The notes under the pieces are model-generated. The model was not told the origin of the DNA. It saw nothing but the letters and a program-made list of their open reading frames with translations, and did no database searches. Position numbers and translations under genes: made by a program. A stretch of DNA of 64,000 nucleotides from Marinobacter zhanjiangensis (GTDB taxonomy: Bacteria; Pseudomonadota; Gammaproteobacteria; Pseudomonadales; Oleiphilaceae): positions 474,299-538,298 of the forward strand of contig NZ_BMXV01000003.1 of assembly GCF_014651935.1 (NCBI RefSeq), given 5' to 3'. Numbering within the stretch: the stretch's first letter is position 1; each line of letters begins with the position of its first letter. Shown in pieces: positions 17,383 to 25,858 of this stretch.

Positions 17383-17402
17383 GATTTGATGCAGGTCAAA
17401 TC
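17383..17402. promoter_or_regulatory. FNR/ANR-type box
   Basis: ATTTGATGCAGGTCAAAT (17384-17401) is a dyad that matches TTGAT-N4-ATCAA at nine of ten positions. It lies about 90 bases before the HMA-like gene at 17492, a usual distance for an activator site. Anaerobic or low-oxygen control of the following four-gene operon is inferred. Confidence 0.5.
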
Positions 17403-17491
17403 CATCGCAAGCCTTTCCCCGGATTTCAGTAGCAATTCAGGTCGGGGTGTTGTGATAGAGGGGAAGCGACCAGACCAAGAGGTGCAACCCC

Positions 17492-17848
17492 ATGACAAAA
17501 GCCCACAAACTTATCAATCAGGATCAGTTTCTGCTCCGCCGGAAACTGATCGTCGAAGGTCTTGACGAGAGCCAGTGGGATGATTTCATTCATGAGCTCA
17601 ATCATCATCCTTGTGTCGACTTTGCTGAGCGCAAACCGAATGACCAATTGCAGGTCACCTATGATGGAACTCATTGGTCCATGGACGAGTTACTTGCAAT
17701 GATCGAGGTCCACGGAGGCCGGTTAGAAGCTGGATGGTGGACCCGACGCAAACTGGCGTGGTACCAGTTTACGGATGACAACGTGCGGGCCAATGCCAAA
17801 CATGAACCGTTTTGTTGTTCAAAAATCCCACCCATGAAGAGAAAATAG
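17492..17848 (+). CDS. Small HMA-like protein without CXXC, in copper operon
   Basis: The 118-residue protein has a ferredoxin-like alternation resembling heavy-metal-associated (HMA) domains: a strand at LIVEGL, a helix at WDDFIHELN, strands around DFAER and LQVTYDG, a helix at MDELLAMIEVHG. The usual GMTCXXC loop is missing. A separate C-terminal tail, HEPFCCSKIPPMKRK, carries a Cys pair that could bind metal. Similar proteins are annotated loosely as cation transporters but this one has no membrane segment. It opens the operon with the APC permease 12 bases downstream, and is preceded by AGAGGTG. Confidence 0.6.
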   Translation: MTKAHKLINQDQFLLRRKLIVEGLDESQWDDFIHELNHHPCVDFAERKPNDQLQVTYDGTHWSMDELLAMIEVHGGRLEAGWWTRRKLAWYQFTDDNVRANAKHEPFCCSKIPPMKRK

Positions 17849-17859
17849 CCGGAGGTTGA

Positions 17860-19215
17860 ATGAGCAGGGAGCAAGACAGAACCACTCGTTATCAGGAGGG
17901 TAGTCTTACCCTGCCGGGAACGGTCATGCTGGGCACCGGCGTCATGATTGGCGCCGGGATCTTTGCGCTGACCGGGCAGATGGCCCAGATGACGGGTGTT
18001 CTATTTCCGCTGGCGTTCCTGGCGGCCGCCTTGATTGTCAGCTTCAGTGCCTATTCCTACATCAAGATTTCCAATGCATATCCGTCTGCAGGCGGCATTG
18101 GCATGTATTTACACAAGGCCTACGGTAATCGGTTGCCAACTGCTTTCAACGCTTTGCTGATGTATTTTTCCATGGTCATCGCCCAGAGCTTTCTGGCCCG
18201 GACCTTCGGTTCCTACACCATGCAGCTTTTTGGTGGCGATGAAAGTGGACGAATGGTGCCCATTCTTGGGGTATCGCTGATACTGGCAGCATTTGTGATC
18301 AACCTGCTGGGTAACCGAATGATTCAGGGTGTGGCCTCCTTCATCGGTATTCTGAAGATCGGAGGCATATTGATATTCGGGCTGGTGGGTGTCTGGGTTG
18401 CCGACTCCATATCGGTTGACTTCTCGAACCCCGGAGACGCCGGAACAATGGGTAATTTCCTGGGTGCAACTGCGCTGGGGATTCTGGCCTTCAAGGGCTT
18501 CACCACGATTACCAACAGCGGCTCCGAAGTCATAGACCCTAAACGGAACGTGGGGCGGGCGATCGTTATTTCCATCGCAGCCTGTGTGGTGATTTACACA
18601 CTGGTCGGATTTGCCGTTGCCAGCAATCTGTCGCTGGCTGAAATTATCGAAACGCAAGACTATTCCCTCGCCGCTGCTGCGCGCCCGGCACTGGGTGAAT
18701 ACGCTGTCTGGTTTACGGTTGCCATTGCCATGATGGCGACGGCAGGTGGCATTCTGGCCAGCATTTTTGCGGTATCGCGCATGCTGGCAATGCTTACCGA
18801 AATGAAGCTGGTCCCTCATCGGCATTTTGGAATGCCCGGCGACATCCAGAAGCATACCCTGGTATACACCGTCGTCCTGGGACTGATCCTGACAGCCTTC
18901 TTTGACCTCTCCCGAATTGCCGCGCTGGGCATCGTGTTTTATCTGGTGATGGATGTTGCCATTCATTGGGGTGTATTGCGCTATCTGCGCAAGGACATAA
19001 AGGCCAATGCCTGGATACCAGCCATAGCCATCATTCTTGATCTGCTCGCGCTGGGTGGCTTTGTCTGGGTCAAGCTGAACACCGATGCCTTCGTGATTGG
19101 CGTGGCCGTGGTCACGATGATTGTGATAGCGATTGCAGAGCTGATCTTCCTGAAGAAAACAGCGGGTATCGCGCCCCCCAATACTGAGCAATCTCATGCC
19201 CACCACCACCACTGA
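17860..19215 (+). CDS. APC superfamily permease with His-rich C-terminus
   Basis: The 451-residue membrane protein has about twelve transmembrane segments and the consensus glycine-rich TM1 of amino acid-polyamine-organocation (APC) transporters (GTGVMIGAGIFALTG). The PSAGG motif in TM2-TM3 is also present. The C-terminus is HAHHHH, unusual for amino acid permeases and suggestive of metal binding. It sits between an HMA-like protein and a small membrane protein/Cu-ATPase pair, so it may import an amino acid or other ligand used in copper handling; that is inference. The start ATG is 12 bases after the previous stop, with GGAGG upstream. Confidence 0.85.
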   Translation: MSREQDRTTRYQEGSLTLPGTVMLGTGVMIGAGIFALTGQMAQMTGVLFPLAFLAAALIVSFSAYSYIKISNAYPSAGGIGMYLHKAYGNRLPTAFNALLMYFSMVIAQSFLARTFGSYTMQLFGGDESGRMVPILGVSLILAAFVINLLGNRMIQGVASFIGILKIGGILIFGLVGVWVADSISVDFSNPGDAGTMGNFLGATALGILAFKGFTTITNSGSEVIDPKRNVGRAIVISIAACVVIYTLVGFAVASNLSLAEIIETQDYSLAAAARPALGEYAVWFTVAIAMMATAGGILASIFAVSRMLAMLTEMKLVPHRHFGMPGDIQKHTLVYTVVLGLILTAFFDLSRIAALGIVFYLVMDVAIHWGVLRYLRKDIKANAWIPAIAIILDLLALGGFVWVKLNTDAFVIGVAVVTMIVIAIAELIFLKKTAGIAPPNTEQSHAHHHH

Positions 19216-19244
19216 AACCAATCGTTAAAATGGAGGCTCGTACC

Positions 19245-19472
19245 ATGATGGGAGATAACATGTTTGGGAATACCATGTGGGCAGGGCACTGGCTATGGAT
19301 GCTGGTACTTGCCATTGTTGTGGTCATTCCGGCTTGGCGCATTTGCCAGCGTACGGGATACCCGGGTTGGATGGGCGTTCTGATACTGATTCCCGTCGTC
19401 AATCTCTTCTTGCTTTATTTTATTGCGTTCAGTGACTGGCGAATCGACAGAGACGGTGAAGGGAGATCTTGA
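19245..19472 (+). CDS. Small membrane protein (75 aa)
   Basis: The product has two hydrophobic segments, WLWMLVLAIVVVIPAW and a VLILIPVVNLFLLYFIAF segment, with a conserved-looking RICQRTGYPGWMG link between them. Small proteins of this form are found near P-type ATPases. The ATG at 19245 is preferred over one at 19230 because ATGGAGG at 19230-19236 serves as the ribosome binding site. Its TGA overlaps the ATPase start codon (TGATG), so both are translated together. Function unknown; a chaperone or modulator of the ATPase is possible. Confidence 0.65.
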   Translation: MMGDNMFGNTMWAGHWLWMLVLAIVVVIPAWRICQRTGYPGWMGVLILIPVVNLFLLYFIAFSDWRIDRDGEGRS

Positions 19473-21979
19473 TGGACAGTCCGGAAAAACAGGCACGGCT
19501 GGAGCCACGAGAGCTTGAGTTGATCGTGCCTGGAATGAGGTCAGACCACTGCGCCGGTATTATCAGCAAGACGATTGGCCGCCTTGACGGAATCGATGCG
19601 ATACAAACCAACATCGCCAAACATAGGGTGAGTGTCCGCTCCTTTGTGTCCGGGCCTGACGGAGAAGCCCTGAAACAGGCAGTGGAGAGTGCCGGCTACG
19701 ATGTGGCCTCCGTCAGGGAGATTGGCGCCACGACATTCAGGGTGACTGTTCCGGGAATGGGGTCCGATCATTGTGCGGGCATTATCAAAAGCACACTTGC
19801 GAGACACGAAGGCGTTCAGACGACGTCAACCAATATCGCAAACCACACCGTAAGCGTGGTGGTCGGCCCGGGGGGGCCAACAGAACAGGAGTTGAAAAAG
19901 CTGATAGAGGGTGCCGGATATGATGTTGCCGCAGTCGCCCTTGAGGGAGATGCCAGCCAGGAGGAAGATTCAGCTGTTGAGGAAGCCTACCTGAAGCTTG
20001 CACTGCGGAGACTCTGGATCGCGGCAGTACCAACAACGCTGATCATGGTGTTGATGATCCCTCATATGTTCTGGCAGTCCATTCCGGGATATCTGGCAAT
20101 TATTGCAGTGCTCGGCTTCCCCGTGGTGTTTCTTTATGGCGGTACCGCCACCCACAAGGCGTCCTGGCGCTCGCTCAAGAACCGCACCTTCAACATGGAT
20201 GTATTGATTTCCATGGGCAGCCTGCCTCCCTACCTGATTGGTCTGGTGGGGTTTGTCTATCCGATGACCTCGTTTATCGAAATGGCCGCCACCATCATGA
20301 CCTTTCATTTGCTTGGCCGGTACCTGGAAGCAAAGGCCAAGGGCAAGGCCTCTGAGGCGATCCGTAAGCTGCTTACTCTGGGAGCCAAGACCGCCCGAGT
20401 GGATCGGGATGGGGAAGAAGTCGAAATTCCAGTGAAGGAACTGGCTCCAGGCGACATCATGATTATCCGGCCTGGTGACAAGGTGCCTACTGATGGTGAA
20501 GTGGTGGATGGTGAGAGTCATCTGGATGAGTCCATCGCCACCGGTGAATCGGTTCCCGTCTACAAAAGCACCGGCGACACCGTTATTGGAGCCACCATCA
20601 ACAAGGAAGGTCGTCTGAGGGTCAAGGCTACCCGCGTTGGCGGTGACACCTTCCTGGCACAGGTGGTGAAGCTGATCGACGAGGCCCAGGGATCCAGGGT
20701 GCCGATCCAGGAGTTTGCAGACCGCATGACCGGTCGTTTTGTGCCGCTGGTTCTTATTATCGCCCTGGGCAGTCTTGTTGTCTGGCTGCTGGCGGCGGAT
20801 ACACTCCGACCAATTCTCGAATGGGGAGCGGTTTTCTTACCGTGGGTAGACCCCACGGCCACTACGCCGGTGCTGGCTATTCTCGCGGCGATAGCTGTGC
20901 TGGTGATTGCCTGCCCTTGCGCCCTGGGCCTGGCAACGCCGACTGCGCTGATGGTGGGTTCAGGCGTCGGGGCCGAGCGGGGTATCCTGATTCGCTCTGG
21001 TGAGGCCATCCAGACTTTCAAGGACGTCAAGGTGATGGTTCTTGATAAAACGGGCACCATTACCAGGGGGGAACCGAAGCTTACCGATGTAGTACCAGCC
21101 GATGGCATTTCGGAAACAGAGTTGCTGGAGCTTGCCACCGCAGTAGAAAATGCGTCGGAGCATCCCATTGCCCGCGCCATTGTGGACGGTGCCCGGGAGC
21201 GTGGTATCAAGCCCGGAAACGTTGTTGATTTCCGCTCCACCGGCGCCAGAGGTGTGTCGGGCACGGTCGGTGAGAGCACCGTGCTGATTGGTAACCGTCT
21301 CCTTCTTGAAGAGCAGGGCGTTGATGGGCTGGATGCCCTGGACAAGAGTCTTTCCGACCTTGAGGACCAGGGCAGAACCGCCGTTATTGTTGCCCGTGAC
21401 GGCGAGGCCTGCGGGATTGTCGCGGTTGCCGATACGCTCAAGGACGAATCGGTGGCAGCCATTCGCGCGATGCACGAGCAGGGGCTGCACGTAGTGATGA
21501 TTACCGGTGACAACGAGCGTGCAGCCAACGCCGTTGCCCGTGAAGTTGGCATTGACGAGGTTCGCGCCGGGGTGCTACCGGAAGGCAAGGTGGATGCCAT
21601 TCGGGAACTGCAGGAAAAGTACGGCAATCATGTTGCCATGGTGGGTGATGGCATCAACGACGCCCCGGCCCTGAAACAGGCTAATTTCGGCATTGCGATA
21701 GGGGCTGGCGCGGACGTGGCCATAGAGGCTGCGGATGTAACCCTGGTGCGTGGGGAATTGTCTGGCGTTGTCGACGCCATGGTGTTGTCCCGTGCCACGT
21801 TTAAAAAGATCGTTGAGAATCTGCTGTGGGCCAGCGGATACAACGCCGCGGCTATTCCGATAGCAGCGGCGGGGTTGCTGCACCCGATGATTGGTGTCGT
21901 GGCGATGACTGTCAGTTCGCTATCGGTTATCGGTAATTCAATGTTACTGCGCCGGCGTTACGAAAAGGATCATCGATAG
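19472..21979 (+). CDS. Cu-type P1B ATPase with two variant HMA domains (SDHC instead of CXXC)
   Basis: This 835-residue P1B-type ATPase has two N-terminal HMA-like domains (about residues 15-85 and 87-160), eight membrane segments, a CPC metal site (about residue 480), DKTGT with the phosphorylated Asp near 525, the SEHPIARAI motif and GDGINDAPAL. The CPC motif, the YNAAAIP segment and MTVSSLS in the last helices match Cu(I) exporters. Both HMA domains read GM-x-SDHC in place of GMTCXXC: one cysteine is lost and an Asp-His pair gained, the same way in both. It moves copper from cytoplasm to periplasm or outward, at ATP cost. The start overlaps the preceding stop by one base. Confidence 0.9.
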   Translation: MDSPEKQARLEPRELELIVPGMRSDHCAGIISKTIGRLDGIDAIQTNIAKHRVSVRSFVSGPDGEALKQAVESAGYDVASVREIGATTFRVTVPGMGSDHCAGIIKSTLARHEGVQTTSTNIANHTVSVVVGPGGPTEQELKKLIEGAGYDVAAVALEGDASQEEDSAVEEAYLKLALRRLWIAAVPTTLIMVLMIPHMFWQSIPGYLAIIAVLGFPVVFLYGGTATHKASWRSLKNRTFNMDVLISMGSLPPYLIGLVGFVYPMTSFIEMAATIMTFHLLGRYLEAKAKGKASEAIRKLLTLGAKTARVDRDGEEVEIPVKELAPGDIMIIRPGDKVPTDGEVVDGESHLDESIATGESVPVYKSTGDTVIGATINKEGRLRVKATRVGGDTFLAQVVKLIDEAQGSRVPIQEFADRMTGRFVPLVLIIALGSLVVWLLAADTLRPILEWGAVFLPWVDPTATTPVLAILAAIAVLVIACPCALGLATPTALMVGSGVGAERGILIRSGEAIQTFKDVKVMVLDKTGTITRGEPKLTDVVPADGISETELLELATAVENASEHPIARAIVDGARERGIKPGNVVDFRSTGARGVSGTVGESTVLIGNRLLLEEQGVDGLDALDKSLSDLEDQGRTAVIVARDGEACGIVAVADTLKDESVAAIRAMHEQGLHVVMITGDNERAANAVAREVGIDEVRAGVLPEGKVDAIRELQEKYGNHVAMVGDGINDAPALKQANFGIAIGAGADVAIEAADVTLVRGELSGVVDAMVLSRATFKKIVENLLWASGYNAAAIPIAAAGLLHPMIGVVAMTVSSLSVIGNSMLLRRRYEKDHR

Positions 21980-22158
21980 GCCGAATGAGGTGAGAGAGAG
22001 AGTGGTTTGATTCCTGTCATATTCATGTTTGGTGCATCCCGGCCATTCAGGCTGAGTTCAGCAAACCGTGATTTACTTTATGGGTGCGCCTTTACCATAG
22101 ATTTCCGGTAACGATTGGTGCGTGAAATCGTGGGTGAAGCTCAAAAAAGGAAATGGAT

Positions 22159-22383
22159 ATGGCATTTAGTCGTCGATACTGGATTACCCTGTCGGTCTTT
22201 GGTGTGATAGCTCTGGTGCTTCTATGGGGCGAACACAAAGTTCACGTGCTAGGGGCTTTGCCCTGGTTAATCCTTCTGCTTTGTCCGTTAATGCATATTT
22301 TCATGCATGGCAGCCACGGCCACGGTGGAGGTCATGCCGGACACCAGCATGGTCCGGCGAAGGATGATCACCGTGAGCAATGA
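22159..22383 (+). CDS. DUF2933-type small membrane protein with His-rich tail
   Basis: This 74-residue protein has two hydrophobic stretches (VFGVIALVLLWG and PWLILLLCPLMHIFM) and a C-terminus rich in His and Gly (HGSHGHGGGHAGHQHG). Its form fits the DUF2933 family, seen beside heavy-metal ATPases and copper genes. The ATG at 22159 (MAFSRR) is chosen because AAAGGAAA lies a suitable distance upstream; an ATG six bases earlier is too close to it. The reading frame ends inside the start of the next gene, so the pair is coupled. Confidence 0.7.
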   Translation: MAFSRRYWITLSVFGVIALVLLWGEHKVHVLGALPWLILLLCPLMHIFMHGSHGHGGGHAGHQHGPAKDDHREQ

Positions 22384-23023
22384 AACAACTGACTACGGGC
22401 TCTGGAGCCTGGTCATACTGAATTCTGCTGTTTTTATATTTTTTGCGTTCAGCTTTTTCAAGCCCAGAACGAAACGGGACTGGCGCTCATTTGGCGCCTT
22501 CAGCGCCTTTCTGGTCGCCCTGTTCACCGAAATGTATGGCTTTCCCTTAACACTCTATTTCCTGGCCGGCTGGCTGCAAAGCAATTATCCGAATGTGGAC
22601 TGGTTTTCTCACGAAAGCGGACATTTGCTGGAAATGCTATTCGGATGGCAGGGATCTCCCCACTTTGGTCCGTTCCATTTTCTGAGCACGGCTTTCATAA
22701 TCGGTGGCTTTTATCTGATCGCCGCCGGCTGGCGCACACTCTACGCGGCTCAGAAAGAGGGCAAGCTCGCTACCACTGGGCTTTACGCTCGGGTGCGCCA
22801 TCCCCAATATGCTGGCTTCGTACTGGTTATGTTTGGTTTTCTCGTGCAGTGGCCGACACTGCTCACTTTGGCGATGTTCCCGGTGCTTCTCTGGATGTAT
22901 TCACGTTTGGCGGTTCACGAAGAGCGAGAAGTCGAGAAAATGTTCGGGGACACCTGGCGAAATTACGCCGATAAAACACCTCGGTTTATTCCGCGTTTAG
23001 GAAACCTGAGCGAACGTGCGTAG
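22373..23023 (+). CDS. Isoprenylcysteine carboxyl methyltransferase-like membrane protein, copy 1
   Basis: The protein of 216 residues has about five membrane segments. Its C-terminal part has the ICMT/PEMT signature: TTGLYARVRHPQYAGF, then VHEEREVEKMFGDTWRNY. These bind S-adenosylmethionine and place the substrate at the membrane. Bacterial members methylate unknown lipids or proteins. The GTG at 22373, with AAGGA nine bases upstream, gives a start that overlaps the DUF2933 gene by 11 bases. A paralogue follows at 23313. Such genes are frequent in metal islands, but their substrate there is not known to me. Confidence 0.75.
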   Translation: MSNETTDYGLWSLVILNSAVFIFFAFSFFKPRTKRDWRSFGAFSAFLVALFTEMYGFPLTLYFLAGWLQSNYPNVDWFSHESGHLLEMLFGWQGSPHFGPFHFLSTAFIIGGFYLIAAGWRTLYAAQKEGKLATTGLYARVRHPQYAGFVLVMFGFLVQWPTLLTLAMFPVLLWMYSRLAVHEEREVEKMFGDTWRNYADKTPRFIPRLGNLSERA

Positions 23024-23312
23024 TTTTGTGCCACCAAGTGTGAACCAGGTGCGGTTGTCGGCTTCTGCAATCGCTTGCCGTAGGTTACCGGTTCGTCGCG
23101 TTAACTGACCTCTGGCTACAGTCATGATGGCAGCAGTAACGATAGCCACATTGGTTCGTTACGGATCGTGTGGTCAGCGCAACCAAAAGGCTTCCAACGA
23201 GCTACGCATCCAGCAGGTCAACGCAGATTCGATGTTTTCTTCGTTGACGAAATGATGTGGGGAATTTCGGAATCGAGTTCCCTGCTGACCTGAAATACCG
23301 GGATCCTGAATT

Positions 23313-23984
23313 ATGAACGCATCTGTTAGCCATGGCGGTGCATGGGGCATCGCACTTATCGTCATCGTACTGGTGTCCTGGTTCTTCTATCGCTACTTTG
23401 CACCAAAAAGCTGGCGCGAGTGGGCCGGTGCCGGCGCTGTGCAGGCCTTTATCATCGCTCTGTATGCGGAAATGTACGGCTTCCCGCTCACCGTTTACCT
23501 GCTGGTCCGTTTCTTTGGCCTGGACAGTGAGTTCGTCAGTGCAAGCCTCTGGTCCTCGCTGGTCGGGCTGGGCGAAATCGGTATGCTTGTCTCAATGCTG
23601 CTTGGCTATGCTATCGCGTTCACCGGCATCGGTCTGTTCATTCAGGGGTGGCGTCAGGTGTACCGGGCACGCAAGGAAGACAAACTGGTTACCGACGGGC
23701 TTTATGCGTATGTGCGACATCCCCAGTACACGGGTTTGTTCATCGCGCTATTCGGTGAGGGCGTAGTGCACTGGCCGACGCTGTTTTCCATCGGTCTGTT
23801 CCCGGTGATCGTACTGATATACGTCTGGTTGGCGTATCGTGAGGAGAAGCAGGTCATCGCCCGGTTTGGAGATGCTTATCGCGCCTATCAACGACAGGTT
23901 CCCATGTTCATCCCCCGCTGGGGTCAGTGGAAGCAACTTGCGAGTGCCTCAAGGGGCCGCGGTGACCAACAGGACTCCAGGTGA
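23313..23984 (+). CDS. Isoprenylcysteine carboxyl methyltransferase-like membrane protein, copy 2
   Basis: This 223-residue protein is a paralogue of the preceding methyltransferase. Shared features include EMYGFPLT in an early membrane segment, TDGLYAYVRHPQYTGLF and YREEKQVIARFGDAYRAY near the C-terminus, and a final PRWGQ. The SAM-binding RHPQY core is intact. It is separated from copy 1 by 290 bases without a recognisable gene, so it probably has its own promoter. The two copies differ in many positions and are likely an old duplication or separate acquisitions. Confidence 0.75.
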   Translation: MNASVSHGGAWGIALIVIVLVSWFFYRYFAPKSWREWAGAGAVQAFIIALYAEMYGFPLTVYLLVRFFGLDSEFVSASLWSSLVGLGEIGMLVSMLLGYAIAFTGIGLFIQGWRQVYRARKEDKLVTDGLYAYVRHPQYTGLFIALFGEGVVHWPTLFSIGLFPVIVLIYVWLAYREEKQVIARFGDAYRAYQRQVPMFIPRWGQWKQLASASRGRGDQQDSR

Positions 23985-24140
23985 GGGTTGCCAGAGGAGC
24001 CAGTTGCCGACAAGGCGTGTAACTTGTGACACTTCCGGGCTCGGTCATACTACTGATCACTGTCAGCGAAATTGTCGAAAGGAGCCGTCTACAATTCGGC
24101 ACGACTTCAAAGACGCATGGTTGCAGGAACTGGAGAACAG

Positions 24141-24398
24141 ATGATGAGCGTTTTGGAGCAATACAGTTTGCTGCCCGCCCTGGTGATCGGTATCGCAGGT
24201 ACCGTATCCTGCCTGTATGGGCTTGCTCGCGCGATAGGGCCCACACGCCCGGAGCCGGTCGCCACCACAAGGGGTGACAAAGATGGCCGAATTCATCGGG
24301 TGGAGTGCGCGGCACTGGCTATGATATCGACCCCGACCTGCAACGTCACGGGAAGGGCGCGGACGTGGGCTGATACCTTCTTTGCAAACAGGAAGTAG
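24141..24398 (+). CDS. Small hypothetical protein (85 aa)
   Basis: The frame starts at two ATG codons after CTGGAGAACAG, a usable ribosome binding site. It has one hydrophobic segment (ALVIGIAGTVSCLYGLARAI), with no recognised domain. The second half is less convincing: an overlapping frame of the same strand reads GTGYDIDPDLQRHGKG, which looks more protein-like, so the gene may be frameshifted or degraded. Function unknown. Confidence 0.35.
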   Translation: MMSVLEQYSLLPALVIGIAGTVSCLYGLARAIGPTRPEPVATTRGDKDGRIHRVECAALAMISTPTCNVTGRARTWADTFFANRK

Positions 24399-24777
24399 GC
24401 GCCAGACCCTGGTAGGGGCCAAGGCCGCTCGGGCATCCGCGCAGTGTCTCTGTTCCGACGGGCCCGGCCTCTCGCCATTCTGTCCATTCCATTCCATTGT
24501 ACTGCTGCCTTCCGGTCTTGCTACAACACCAATCCCCGCCATCATAGTCGAATAAATATATCTTCTTTTTGGTATCCGGAATTCAGCGTGGTTTCAGCTC
24601 TGTATGATTTACTCAGCTCGTTTAATCTTGTTGAAGAAAAAAAGGTTCAATCGGTTTCATCGTCATCTTGAGTTGGTTAAGCCGCACGATGAACGCCTTA
24701 ATCCATCCCCCGATCACACTGGGAAAACCAATTGATTAGAAGCAAGTCCATTCCCATACACAGAAATCGGAGGTTCA
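24399..24777. other. Intergenic region without recognisable gene
   Basis: This 379-base stretch lies between the small hypothetical gene and lgt. It becomes AT-rich toward the right (24540-24660). No ORF with a family resemblance, no RNA gene and no strong hairpin were recognised. It presumably holds the lgt promoter. Confidence 0.5.
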
Positions 24778-25578
24778 ATGCTTAAGTATCCACAAATCGA
24801 CCCGGTAGCGATTTCGTTGGGCCCACTGAAGATTCACTGGTATGGTCTGATGTACCTTGCTGGTTTTCTGGCCGCCTGGTGGCTGGGCCGCCGCAGGGCT
24901 CATCGATTGGGCTTGAGCGCCGAGGCTATCGAAACGCTGATTTTCTATTGTGCCATTGGCGTAATGCTCGGGGGGCGTTTTGGCTACGCGCTATTTTACG
25001 GCTTCGAACAATTGACCGACAATCCGCTTTGGCTATTCAAGCTCTGGGAAGGCGGCATGAGCTTCCACGGCGGTCTTACCGGGGTCTTGGTGGCGGCCCT
25101 GGTTTTTGCCAGCAAGCATAATCTTCGGTTTTTCCGGCTCACGGACTTTATTGCACCCCTGGTTCCGATCGGTTTGGGCGCAGGGCGTCTGGGTAATTTC
25201 ATAAACCATGAGCTACCAGGGCGGGTCACTGATGTACCCTGGGCTATGTCGTTCTCGCACATGGGGCCAGAGCTACGACATCCTTCAGCGTTGTACGAGT
25301 TCGCGCTGGAGGGCGTCGTATTGTTTCTCGTACTGTGGTGGTTTACTAGCCAGCCTCGTCGAACTGGAGCCGCGTCCGGTTTGTTCCTGTTGCTTTACGG
25401 GGTTTTCCGTTTTTCTGTCGAGTTTGTCCGCCTCCCCGATCCGCAGCTGGGGTTCATTGCCTTTGGCTGGTTGACTATGGGGCAGTTGTTAACTCTACCA
25501 ATGATTATTGGCGGACTTGCCCTGATTGGTTGGTCCAGATATCAGCCAATTGGCGCGACGAAGGCCTCGACAGCCTGA
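24778..25578 (+). CDS. lgt: Prolipoprotein diacylglyceryl transferase (Lgt)
   Basis: The 266-residue protein is a full-length Lgt with seven predicted membrane segments, the [10 protein letters not shown] start, [10 protein letters not shown], the HGG loop (MSFHGGLTG) and the Lgt signature [16 protein letters not shown]. Lgt transfers diacylglycerol from phosphatidylglycerol to the lipobox Cys of prelipoproteins in the inner membrane, the first step of lipoprotein maturation. The normal housekeeping lgt sits near thyA, which is not here, so this is probably an accessory copy such as those carried on metal-resistance islands. The start ATG follows AATCGGAGG. Confidence 0.85.
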   Translation: MLKYPQIDPVAISLGPLKIHWYGLMYLAGFLAAWWLGRRRAHRLGLSAEAIETLIFYCAIGVMLGGRFGYALFYGFEQLTDNPLWLFKLWEGGMSFHGGLTGVLVAALVFASKHNLRFFRLTDFIAPLVPIGLGAGRLGNFINHELPGRVTDVPWAMSFSHMGPELRHPSALYEFALEGVVLFLVLWWFTSQPRRTGAASGLFLLLYGVFRFSVEFVRLPDPQLGFIAFGWLTMGQLLTLPMIIGGLALIGWSRYQPIGATKASTA

Positions 25579-25594
25579 CATCGCCCTAACTGCG

Positions 25595-25710
25595 AAATTA
25601 ATACATCTCGCTCTTCCGACACGGCCCTACAAACCCAAGGGTAAATCCGAAGCGGAAGTGGACGTCCAGATCTTTGAACTCCAGGTCCTGGCGCCGTTGA
25701 TCCGCATCAA
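25595..25710 (+). mobile_element. IS21-family transposase (IstA) remnant
   Basis: One frame reads LALPTRPYKPKG, then KSEAEVDVQIFE and LQVLAPLI. This lines up with the conserved [26 protein letters not shown] block of IS21-type IstA transposases. The remaining transposase and the IstB ATPase are absent, and no terminal repeats are visible. The piece is a decayed fragment of about 35-40 codons. Confidence 0.5.
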
Positions 25711-25858
25711 ACAGGACGATGATTGGGTATGGTTTTCAGTTCTGTTTCAGTTTGGCATGTTCAACTCAGACTGAAGCAATTTCTTAGTCGCAAGTGTGCA
25801 AGCGTCGTTCATTTGGCGATAAAGAACCATTCCCTCGCTCTGATCACAAGGTAACTTT

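Noticed and set aside
23024..23312. Possible degraded gene between the two methyltransferase copies
   Set aside because: No frame gave a family resemblance and no promoter or hairpin was convincing; treated as ordinary spacer.
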